Assembly: GCF_039530285.1 (NCBI RefSeq)
Contig: NZ_BAAAOK010000028.1
Span: 124,001-188,000, forward strand
Direction of reading: 5' to 3'
Source: Actinomadura_C alba
GTDB lineage: Bacteria > Actinomycetota > Actinomycetes > Streptosporangiales > Streptosporangiaceae
DNA: 64,000 nt
The notes below the pieces were generated by a model that had not been told where the DNA came from, did not search any database, and saw only the letters and a list, made by a program, of their open reading frames with translations. Below, one piece after another: positions 58,150-64,000 of this stretch. Each line of letters opens with the position of its first letter. Position 1 is the first letter of the stretch. The translations under genes were made by a program, and so were the position numbers.

Positions 58150-59337
58150 CTAGAGGAAGGCGTGTCCCTCGCCGCGGTACGTGGGCACCGCCCCGATGAC
58201 ACGATCGCTCTCGATCAGGTGCAGCTCGGAGAACCGCTCGCACAGTTCACCCGCCTTGGTGTGCCGGAACCACACGCGGTCGCCGACGCGCAGCAGGTCG
58301 GCGGTGTAGCCGATCAACGGCGTCTGGACCTCGCCGGCGCCCTCGAGGCCGTCGAAGGAGAGTCCGGACGGCAGGTACGGCTGAGGCAGGCGCACCTTGT
58401 CGCCGGGGCCGGATGCCAGGTAGCCGCCGCCCAGGCAGGTCACCACGCCGGCGCTCGGCCGCCGTACGACCGGCAGCGCGAACAGCGCTGCGGGCCGGCC
58501 GCGGAAGTTGGAGTAGTGGTCGAACAGGTGCGGCTGGTAGAGCCCTGACCCCGCGGCGACCTCGGTGACGGCCCGCTCGGAGGCGGTCTTCTCCACGCTG
58601 CCCGTGCCGCCGCCGTTGACGAACTCCAGGTCCGGCCGTACGGCGTGGACGGCCTTGACGATCGCGGCCCTGCGGCGGGCGAGTTCGATGCGCGAGCGCG
58701 ACTGCATGGCCCGGATCACGCGCCCCCGGGCCGGCCGGCCCGGCGGGATGTCGCCGACGCCGGCGATCTGCGACTCGTACGCCATGATGCCGACGAGAGT
58801 CAGGCCCGGCCGCCTGGTGATCTCTTCGGCGAGCGCGGCCGCCTGCCGCGGGGTGTGGACGGGGGACCGGCGGACGCCCACGCGCAGAGCGCCGCCGAGG
58901 GCGCGGAAGGCGGCGTCGATGTCGATGCAGACGCGGACCGGGCGGCCTCCGGTGGCCTGTTCGATGAGGTCGAGGTGCTCGACGGAGTCGACCATGACCG
59001 TGATGGTGGCGGCGGCGCGCTCGTCGGCGGCCAGCTTGCCCAGCGCGGCCTGGTCGGTCGTGGGGTAGGCGACGAGGACGTCGTCGCTGACCCGCCGCTC
59101 GGTCAGCCAGAGCGCCTCCGGCAGGGTGAACGCCATGATCCCCTCGAACCCGTCCATGGCGAGGACCTGCTCCAGCAGGGCACGGCAGCGCACCGACTTG
59201 CTCGCGACCCGGATCGGCTTGCCCTTCGCCCGCCGCACGAGGTCCGCGGCGTTGGCGCGGAAGGCGTCCAGGTCGACGACCGCGAACGGTGGTTCCAGAC
59301 CGGACGTGGTGGCGTCGTAGCGCTGCCGGAGGTCCAT
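58150..59337 (-). CDS. PLP-dependent amino acid deaminase/aldolase-like protein (alanine racemase fold III)
   Basis: A 395-residue alanine-racemase-like barrel protein of the D-threonine aldolase/D-serine dehydratase group. The N-terminal Phe-Ala-Val-Val-Asp-Leu-Asp-Ala-Phe is followed by Ile-Arg-Val-Ala-Ser-Lys-Ser (probable PLP Lys near 48). The Gly-Gly-Gly-Thr-Gly-Ser phosphate loop lies near 248, and a C-terminal beta domain has a metal-binding-like His. ATG 59337 is used because homology starts there; the longer frame to 59388 lacks a ribosome-binding site. Substrate not determined by the sequence. Confidence 0.82.
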   Translation of the reverse strand: MDLRQRYDATTSGLEPPFAVVDLDAFRANAADLVRRAKGKPIRVASKSVRCRALLEQVLAMDGFEGIMAFTLPEALWLTERRVSDDVLVAYPTTDQAALGKLAADERAAATITVMVDSVEHLDLIEQATGGRPVRVCIDIDAAFRALGGALRVGVRRSPVHTPRQAAALAEEITRRPGLTLVGIMAYESQIAGVGDIPPGRPARGRVIRAMQSRSRIELARRRAAIVKAVHAVRPDLEFVNGGGTGSVEKTASERAVTEVAAGSGLYQPHLFDHYSNFRGRPAALFALPVVRRPSAGVVTCLGGGYLASGPGDKVRLPQPYLPSGLSFDGLEGAGEVQTPLIGYTADLLRVGDRVWFRHTKAGELCERFSELHLIESDRVIGAVPTYRGEGHAFL

Positions 59338-59695
59338 GCAGGTCAGGGTGCCACAAAATGACCAAATACGAGGAGAGTTCATCTTCAATTAGGACACAAG
59401 ATCACGGCTCAGAATTCGCTGCCGCAACTTCCTTCCCGTCCGCCTCCGCGGTCGGGTCTCGCGGACGCCGACGCGGTGCGGAGCGCGGGCCCGCGAAGCA
59501 ACGCCGACCATGCGGGTGGCGGGCGCGCCGAGGGCACAGGACGTAAGCTCATAGGCCTGACGCCGGCGATCCACGGATGCGGCCATGGGGCGGTGAGCCG
59601 CTGCTCCGCGGCGCGAGCCCGCCGGGACGACACAGCTGTCGCCACCCGTCCGCCTCAGGACGTACAACAACGACCCGACCTCAGGGGAATGAATC
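59338..59695. other. 358-bp divergent region upstream of purU
   Basis: No gene is supported. The first 60 bases after the minus-strand ATG are AT-rich (AAAATGACCAAATACGAGGA, then TTCAATTAGGACACAAGA) and probably carry the promoter of the deaminase-like gene. The rest is GC-rich with no recognised riboswitch; AGGGGA at 59682 is the purU ribosome-binding site. Confidence 0.6.
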
Positions 59696-60547
59696 GTGAG
59701 CGCTGAATACGTCTTGACGCTGTCGTGCCCCGACCGGCCGGGTATCGTCGCTGCCGTCTCGGGCCTGCTGGCCGAGCACGGCTGCAACATCCTGGAGAGC
59801 CAGCAGTACGGCGACCGCGACACCGGCCGTTTCTTCATGCGGGTGCAGTTCGAGACGGCCGACGGTATCGGCGACGACGAACTGCGCGGGGCGTTCGCCG
59901 CACTGGTCCCGGAGCTCGCCATCGACTGGCGTCTGAATGACATCCGCGTCCGGCCCCGAGTGCTCATCATGGTCTCGAAGGGCGGGCACTGCCTCAACGA
60001 CCTCCTCTACCGGCAGCGGTCCGGGCTGCTCGACATCGACATCGCCGCTGTCGTGTCCAACCACCCGGTGCTGCGCCCACTGGCCCAGTCGTACGGGATC
60101 GACTACCACCACCTGCCGGTGGCCCCCGGCGGCAAGGCCGCGCAGGAGGCCGAGGTGCTCGCGCTCGTCCAGCACTACCAGACCGATCTCGTCGTGCTCG
60201 CGCGCTACATGCAGATCCTGTCCGACGACCTGTGCGCCAAGCTCCAGGGCAAAGTGATCAACATCCACCACTCGTTCCTGCCGAGCTTCAAGGGCGCCAG
60301 GCCCTATCACCAGGCCCACGCCCGCGGCGTGAAGCTCATCGGCGCGACGGCGCACTACGTCACCCCCGACCTCGACGAGGGACCCATCATCGAGCAGGAG
60401 GTGGCCCGGGTCGATCACACCCAGGGCCCGGCGGAACTCATGGCGGTCGGCCGCGACATGGAGTGCCTGGCGCTCGCCCGCGCGGTCCGCTGGCACTCCG
60501 AGCACCGCGTCCTGATGAACGGCGACAAGACCGTCGTCTTCCGCTGA
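59696..60547 (+). CDS. purU: Formyltetrahydrofolate deformylase
   Basis: A 283-residue enzyme hydrolysing 10-formyl-THF to formate and THF. ACT domain at 1-85 (Leu-Ser-Cys-Pro-Asp-Arg-Pro-Gly-Ile-Val near 8-17) and formyltransferase domain at 88-283. The domain carries His-His-Ser-Phe-Leu-Pro-Ser-Phe-Lys-Gly (catalytic His) and a catalytic Asp in the Asp-Leu-Asp-Glu-Gly-Pro-Ile-Ile-Glu-Gln segment. GTG 59696 has AGGGGA nine bases upstream. Confidence 0.96.
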   Translation: MSAEYVLTLSCPDRPGIVAAVSGLLAEHGCNILESQQYGDRDTGRFFMRVQFETADGIGDDELRGAFAALVPELAIDWRLNDIRVRPRVLIMVSKGGHCLNDLLYRQRSGLLDIDIAAVVSNHPVLRPLAQSYGIDYHHLPVAPGGKAAQEAEVLALVQHYQTDLVVLARYMQILSDDLCAKLQGKVINIHHSFLPSFKGARPYHQAHARGVKLIGATAHYVTPDLDEGPIIEQEVARVDHTQGPAELMAVGRDMECLALARAVRWHSEHRVLMNGDKTVVFR

Positions 60548-60580
60548 CCGCCTCGCGGGCTCCGACGTCCCTCAGGACGT

Positions 60581-61072
60581 TCAGCCGGCCGCCAGGTCGT
60601 CGGTCGCGGTACGGCCGGCGGTGACGGTACGGCGCAGGAACCCGGCCAGCAGCTCCAGTTCGGCGTCGGAGTAGCCGGCGCAGATCTCGTCCATCGTGGT
60701 CGTCATGCCCGCGTAGAGGTGGAAGAGCTCGGGGTTGCGGTCGCGGAGGGCGCGGACCAGAACGGCCCGGCGGTCGGAGGGATCGCGGTCGCGACCGATC
60801 CAGCCGCCGCGCTCCAGCCGATCCAGGATCCCGGTCAGCGTCGCCGGGTGGAGACCGGCACGACGCGCCAGCGCGCTGGGACTGAGCGGACCTTCGCGGG
60901 TGATGAGGTCCAGGCAGCCGACGTCGATCTCCTTGAGTGCGAGGCGCGCGCCGACCTGGCTGTTGAGCAGGGAGAGCTGGACGCTCAGCTCACGCAGCGA
61001 GTCCTTGACCGACGTGCTCAGCCGCCTGTGCCGGCGGGTCGCGTCGGCCTCCGCATTTGATATGGAACTCAT
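60581..61072 (-). CDS. MarR-family regulator
   Basis: A 163-residue MarR protein. The winged helix is at about 60-120: Leu-Ser-Pro-Ser-Ala-Leu-Ala-Arg-Arg-Ala-Gly-Leu-His-Pro-Ala-Thr-Leu-Thr recognition region, then Asp-Arg-Asp-Pro-Ser-Asp-Arg-Arg-Ala in the wing. ATG 61072 is chosen because homology starts after it and the putative operator overlaps it. It is divergent from a NAD(P)-binding oxidoreductase gene, the likely target. Confidence 0.9.
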   Translation of the reverse strand: MSSISNAEADATRRHRRLSTSVKDSLRELSVQLSLLNSQVGARLALKEIDVGCLDLITREGPLSPSALARRAGLHPATLTGILDRLERGGWIGRDRDPSDRRAVLVRALRDRNPELFHLYAGMTTTMDEICAGYSDAELELLAGFLRRTVTAGRTATDDLAAG

Positions 61073-61080
61073 ATGATATG
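61058..61080. promoter_or_regulatory. Probable MarR operator
   Basis: Two TGATATG copies (61058-61064 and 61074-61080) sixteen bases apart, with an intervening CATATGATATG palindrome-like core, overlap the MarR start codon in an AT-rich stretch of the 130-bp divergent gap. Consistent with autorepression and control of the oxidoreductase gene. Confidence 0.5.
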
Positions 61081-61202
61081 GTCTCCGTAATATATGAACC
61101 GCGTAGTTCAGATTACTCCAAGCCGCTCCCGGAGGAGCTCGCATGATCTTGATTACCGGAGCGGCGGACAATGCCGCCGCCTTCCGTGACTAGGAGTCCA
61201 GG

Positions 61203-61868
61203 ATGAAGCTCACGATCTTCGCCGCGACCGGCGGTATCGGCCGCCTGGCCGTGGAGCAGGCCCTCGCCGCGGGGCACGACGTCACGGTCGTCGTACGGAA
61301 CCCGGCCAAGGTGACCGCGGACGTTCGCGTCGTCGCCGCCGACCTGGCGGCTCCGGATCCGGCGACGCTGAAGTCGGCGGTCGCCGGGTCGGACGCGGTA
61401 CTGTCCGGCCTCGGCCCCGTGACCGCGGCGGAGGCGGGAGTCGCCGAGCACGGTACGCGCGCCATCGTCCGGGCGATGACGGACGCCGGCGTACGGCGCC
61501 TCGTCGCCGTCAGCGCCGCGCCGATCGGGACCGTTCCCTCGGGCGGCCGGCCGAAGCCGCCCAGGCACGACCCCGGTGACGGGTTCTTCATGCGGCACCT
61601 GTTCGGTCCGCTGACCAAGGCCGCACTCCGTAAGCACTACGCCGACCTCGCGGAGATGGAGGGCGTCCTGCGCGACAGTGGTCTGGACTGGACCGTCGTG
61701 CGGCCCCCGCGGCTGACCGACAAGCCGCCGACCGGCGCCTACCGTACGGCGGTCGGACAGAACCTCCGGCGCGGCCTGTTCGTCTCCCGTGCGGACGTCG
61801 CCGCGCTCATGCTCGATGTGCTGGAGCGGCCCGAGACGATCGAGCAGGTCATCGGCATCGCGAACTAG
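61203..61868 (+). CDS. NAD(P)-binding atypical SDR oxidoreductase
   Basis: A 221-residue Rossmann protein of the NAD(P)H-binding (NmrA/BLVRB-like) group. The dinucleotide loop reads Ala-Ala-Thr-Gly-Gly-Ile-Gly-Arg near 7-14, a variant of Gly-x-x-Gly-x-x-Gly. Arg32-Asn-Pro-Ala-Lys suggests NADP preference. The Trp-Thr-Val-Val-Arg-Pro-Pro segment near 160 is typical. GGAGTCCAGG precedes the ATG. Probably a stress-inducible reductase controlled by the divergent MarR. Confidence 0.88.
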   Translation: MKLTIFAATGGIGRLAVEQALAAGHDVTVVVRNPAKVTADVRVVAADLAAPDPATLKSAVAGSDAVLSGLGPVTAAEAGVAEHGTRAIVRAMTDAGVRRLVAVSAAPIGTVPSGGRPKPPRHDPGDGFFMRHLFGPLTKAALRKHYADLAEMEGVLRDSGLDWTVVRPPRLTDKPPTGAYRTAVGQNLRRGLFVSRADVAALMLDVLERPETIEQVIGIAN

Positions 61869-61919
61869 CCCGCAGGCGCCCCGGCCGAATCGAGCTCAAT
61901 TCGTGCTCGCTCACCAGCG

Positions 61920-62012
61920 GGGGAGGGACAAGCCGGGGAGGGAACCAGCGGGGCGAGGGAACTGGCGGGGCGAGGGACAAGCCGGGGAGGGGACAGCCAG
62001 GGAGGGGCCCAG
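61920..62012 (+). repeat. G-rich degenerate tandem repeat (15-17 bp units)
   Basis: Six consecutive units of the form GGGG(C)GAGGGA plus a short variable tail begin at 61920, 61935, 61950, 61967, 61984 and 61999. The plus strand has many runs of three or four G and could form quadruplexes. Confidence 0.75.
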
Positions 62013-62060
62013 TGGTGGACGGGCCAACAGAGGACGGGGCGGAAGGCGGTGGCGCTTAAG

Positions 62061-62100
62061 TGCATGATCACGCCAGAGGATTCCCGGTCGTGATCATGCA
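62061..62100. repeat. Dispersed palindromic element, full copy 1
   Basis: TGCATGATCACG (62061-62072) and CGTGATCATGCA (62089-62100), perfect 12-bp inverted repeats around 16 bases, preceded by GCTTAAG and followed by GTTGTTC. The same flanks and arms recur at 63271-63310, and half copies occur at 63192 and 63378. Confidence 0.85.
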
Positions 62101-62229
62101 GTTGTTCGCGTCCCGACAGGGTTGCTTCGTGGCGTTTGTCGGTGATGTGAGCTCGCGAGGTGCTGCGCTTGTCCACAGATGGCGCGGACCCTCTGTCGAC
62201 GCGGTAGTGATCGGACGCATCGTGAGCCC

Positions 62230-63180
62230 ATGGACGGACTCACCTTCCGCGAGGCGGCCGCTCGAGGAATCTCGAAGGGCCTGCTGTCACGCCGTGTCCG
62301 CGACGGGATCCTCGTACCCATCACCCGTGGCGCGTACCTCCGGCCCGATCAGATCGGTTCACTGGAAGCGCGCGCATCCGTGATCAGTCGGCTGTTACCG
62401 CCCCACACCGTTGTGGCGCGCCGTACGGCCGCCTGGCTATGGGGACTCGACGTCCTGCCGCCGGGGGTCGACGCCGCGCGCTGGCCGGTCGAATTGGTGG
62501 TGCCGCCCGACCACACCCCGCCGCGGCGGCCAGGCATCGAGGTGAGGTTGTCGCAACTGCCGCCGGACGAGATCACCGAGGTATCCGGAGTGCGTGTGAC
62601 CTCGATGGAGCGTACGGCCATGGACTGTGGCCGCTGGTTGCCCCGGCTCGAGGCGGTGGCGGCGGTGGACCAGTTCCTTCGGTGGAACGTCGATCCGGGC
62701 CGGCTCGGCGAGATGGCGGCACGGCTGGCCGGCGAGCGCAACGCGAGGTTGCTGCGGCGCGTCCTGGCCGCGGCCGACCGAGGCGCCGAATCACCGGGCG
62801 AGAGCTGGAGCAGGGTCCGCATCATCGACGCTGGCCTGCCGAGACCGGGCACACAGATCCCGGTGATGGGGCGGCACGGCAACCCGCTCTTCGTTGACCT
62901 GGGGTACGAGGACTACCGGGTGGGAGTGGAGTACGACGGTGAGCCGTACCACAGCACTCCCGCGGCGCGGGCCCACGACGAAGATCGTCGGCGCTGGCTG
63001 GAGGCGCGCCACGGCTGGGTCATCATCCCGATCACCAGTGTGGACGTGCTCGTGCGACCCCGGCCGTTTCTGACCGCCCTCGTCACGGCATTGCTCGACC
63101 GAGGCTGGCGGCCCGACGACGAGCAAATGATCGAGATCGGGACGAACCTCTCCCGGCTGTCCGGCCCGCGAGCGGCGTGA
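62230..63180 (+). CDS. DUF559/Vsr-like nuclease-fold protein with N-terminal AbiEi-type HTH region
   Basis: A 316-residue protein. The N-terminus (Leu-Thr-Phe-Arg-Glu-Ala-Ala-Ala-Arg-Gly, then Val-Arg-Asp-Gly-Ile-Leu-Val-Pro-Ile-Thr-Arg-Gly-Ala-Tyr) matches the winged helix of AbiEi-like antitoxin-domain proteins. The C-terminal 110 residues resemble DUF559/Vsr PD-(D/E)xK nucleases: Asp-Leu-Gly-Tyr, then Val-Glu-Tyr-Asp-Gly-Glu, then Asp-Glu-Asp-Arg-Arg-Arg-Trp and Gly-Trp-Val-Ile. ATG 62230 fits the homology start; no strong ribosome-binding site. Flanked on both sides by palindromic elements. No toxin gene is adjacent. Function unproven. Confidence 0.78.
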   Translation: MDGLTFREAAARGISKGLLSRRVRDGILVPITRGAYLRPDQIGSLEARASVISRLLPPHTVVARRTAAWLWGLDVLPPGVDAARWPVELVVPPDHTPPRRPGIEVRLSQLPPDEITEVSGVRVTSMERTAMDCGRWLPRLEAVAAVDQFLRWNVDPGRLGEMAARLAGERNARLLRRVLAAADRGAESPGESWSRVRIIDAGLPRPGTQIPVMGRHGNPLFVDLGYEDYRVGVEYDGEPYHSTPAARAHDEDRRRWLEARHGWVIIPITSVDVLVRPRPFLTALVTALLDRGWRPDDEQMIEIGTNLSRLSGPRAA

Positions 63181-63191
63181 GATCTCTCCGC

Positions 63192-63203
63192 CGTGATCAT
63201 GCA
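63192..63203. repeat. Half copy of the dispersed palindromic element
   Basis: CGTGATCATGCA followed by GTTGTTCGCG, identical to the right half and flank of the full copy at 62061-62100, 12 bases after the DUF559-like stop. Confidence 0.8.
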
Positions 63204-63270
63204 GTTGTTCGCGTGTGAGTCGTCAGTGCCCGACGGGCGGGCGGGCGGGTGTAGGGCTGTGGTGCTTAAG

Positions 63271-63310
63271 TGCGTGATCACGGCGGAGGGTTCTCGGCCG
63301 TGATCATGCA
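63271..63310. repeat. Dispersed palindromic element, full copy 2
   Basis: TGCGTGATCACG (63271-63282) and CGTGATCATGCA (63299-63310) with one arm mismatch, same GCTTAAG left flank and GTTGTTC right flank as copy 1. It overlaps the 3' end of the SRPBCC reading frame on the minus strand. Confidence 0.85.
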
Positions 63311-63825
63311 GTTGTTCACCAAGGGCTCCTCGGGGGATGCGGAGCAGGGGGGCTGGGCGGATCGTCGCGGGAACAAGTGCATGATCACGACGGAGGTTCG
63401 GGGGCTGGCGAGGACCTTGATGAGTGAGCGCATGACGTGGGAGCGCCACCCGCTGCCCATGCCCTGGAATGCGGACGCCTGCAGGGGGATCATCGCGAAG
63501 CCCGCGTGCTCGATGAACAGGCGGGTCCCGCGGCCCTCCGCCACCAGCCGCCACGTGACGGTGGTGTTGAGCGCGCCGCCGCCCCAGCCGATGCGGAGCA
63601 ACCGTTCCTCGTCGAGTTCGAGGACCTCGCAGGGGATGATCCCGTCGTACCCGACCGAGGCGATCGGCCGGGTGTGGAACGTGAACCGGTGACCGACGAC
63701 GGGCTTGAAGTCGCTCGGCATCAGCCACCGTGCCAGCAGGTCGGATCGGTGAGCGCCCGCCACACTTTGGACGGTGGGTGCGCCAGGAACTCGTCGACCT
63801 CGATCGATCCGCGCCGGGCGCTCAT
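63278..63825 (-). pseudogene. SRPBCC (AHSA1-like) protein gene with frameshift and repeat-derived 3' end
   Basis: ATG 63825 overlaps the ArsR stop (ATGA) and encodes MSARRGSIEVDEFLAHPPSK, Val-Trp-Arg-Ala-Leu-Thr-Asp-Pro, the normal AHSA1 start. It then hits TGA at 63721-63723. A one-base change at about 63741-63743 restores the frame that continues Leu-Leu-Ala-Arg-Trp-Leu-Met-Pro and runs through a good SRPBCC core to Val-Met-Arg-Ser-Leu-Ile-Lys near 63415. The last 45 codons come from palindromic element sequence, so the original C-terminus is altered too. An internal ATG (63722) might still be used. Confidence 0.7.
63378..63389. repeat. Half copy of the dispersed palindromic element, inverted
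   Basis: TGCATGATCACG preceded by GAACAAG, that is, a half element in the opposite orientation. It lies inside the SRPBCC reading frame where it encodes a Val-Val-Ile-Met-His segment. Confidence 0.75.
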
Positions 63826-64000
63826 GTCCGACCCTCGCTCTCGTCCTCACCGGCCTCGTCGACCAGCTCGCGCAGTCCGGTGAGCCGCTCCCGCCAGAAC
63901 CGTTCGTACGGCGAGAGCCACTGCGAGAGCTCCATCAGCGGGCCCGCCTCCAGCCGGTAGAGCCGGTGCCTGCCGCTGCGCTGCTCGCTCACCAGCCCGG
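63822..64000 (-). CDS. ArsR-family regulator, C-terminal part, cut by the window end
   Basis: The minus-strand frame from the window end reads about 59 residues (GLVSEQRSGRHRLYRLEAGP, then Leu-Met-Glu-Leu-Ser-Gln-Trp-Leu-Ser-Pro-Tyr-Glu-Arg-Phe-Trp). This is the wing and C-terminal helix of an ArsR/SmtB winged-helix regulator, typical of those paired with AHSA1/SRPBCC genes. The TGA overlaps the SRPBCC ATG. Most of the protein lies outside the window. Confidence 0.8.
   Translation of the reverse strand, partial: GLVSEQRSGRHRLYRLEAGPLMELSQWLSPYERFWRERLTGLRELVDEAGEDESEGRT

Larger units (their letters stand above)
61869..62229. other. 361-bp intergenic region with G-rich repeats and one palindromic element
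   Basis: No gene is supported. It contains the G-rich tandem repeat (61920-62012), the palindrome at 62061-62100, and the probable promoter of the DUF559-like gene. Confidence 0.7.

Noticed and set aside
62061..63389. CRISPR repeats or insertion-sequence ends
   Set aside because: Copies are irregularly spaced with unrelated DNA between them, and no transposase or flanking target duplication was found.

Overview
The window is high-GC DNA from a filamentous actinomycete, most likely a Streptosporangiales-type genome (Nonomuraea/Streptosporangium-like). This rests on GC-rich third codon positions, GTG starts, actinobacteria-specific families (DUF2017, DUF397/DUF5753, DUF3618, MEDS-domain regulators, WD40 Ser/Thr kinases) and conserved gene order. 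From about 0.5 to 8.8 kb the order matches the known Mycobacterium tuberculosis block pncB1-clpS-Rv1332-mec-cysO-cysM-murI-MBL-rphA-rdgB. The taxon is an inference.

Layout. 1-9.7 kb: core metabolism, with the sulfur-carrier cysteine pathway (mec, cysO, cysM) on the minus strand and pncB, murI, an MBL hydrolase, rph and rdgB on the plus strand, followed by a membrane protein with L7/L12-like repeats. 9.7-11.5 kb: two overlapping MEDS-domain partner-switching regulators. 11.7-20.7 kb: methionine salvage (mtnD, mtnB, mtnA), then a six-gene nucleoside cluster: BMP lipoprotein, ABC ATPase, two permeases, nucleoside phosphorylase and adenosine/MTA-type deaminase. mtnC lies at 42.1 kb, so all four enzymes from MTR-1-P to ketomethylthiobutyrate are in the window. 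20.7-27.5 kb: a decaying island holding a kinase-WD40 gene broken by an internal deletion, toxin-antitoxin remnants, a macro-domain gene, a SEC-C gene, two DUF397 genes and a frameshifted XRE/DUF5753 regulator.

27.7-36.4 kb: a LacI-type palindromic operator, then two giant secreted GH106-like glycoside hydrolases. 36.4-40.4 kb: one intact DUF4132 gene followed by two degenerate paralogues. 40.5-48.5 kb: secreted M14 carboxypeptidase, mtnC, a tartrate/D-malate dehydrogenase with divergent LysR regulator and DASS transporter, a hypothetical gene, and a TetR regulator carrying an extra C-terminal HTH. 48.6-51.2 kb: a two-gene ABC exporter with a TetR-type operator. 51.2-57.4 kb: an unusual tRNA with anticodon UAG, a BCP peroxiredoxin, a DUF3618 protein and a 1615-residue TPR protein. 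57.4-64 kb: SIMPL protein, PLP amino-acid deaminase/aldolase-like protein, purU, divergent MarR/NAD(P)-binding pair, a nuclease-fold gene flanked by a palindromic repeat family, a frameshifted SRPBCC gene and an ArsR regulator cut by the window end.

The least ordinary items are the nucleoside-import/methionine-salvage cluster, the class I tRNA with a UAG anticodon, the CysO with a six-residue tail plus a small Cys-containing ORF upstream, the TetR-HTH fusion beside an AT-rich repeat cluster, and the dispersed palindrome around the DUF559-like gene. No rRNA, CRISPR array, intact insertion sequence or prophage was seen.
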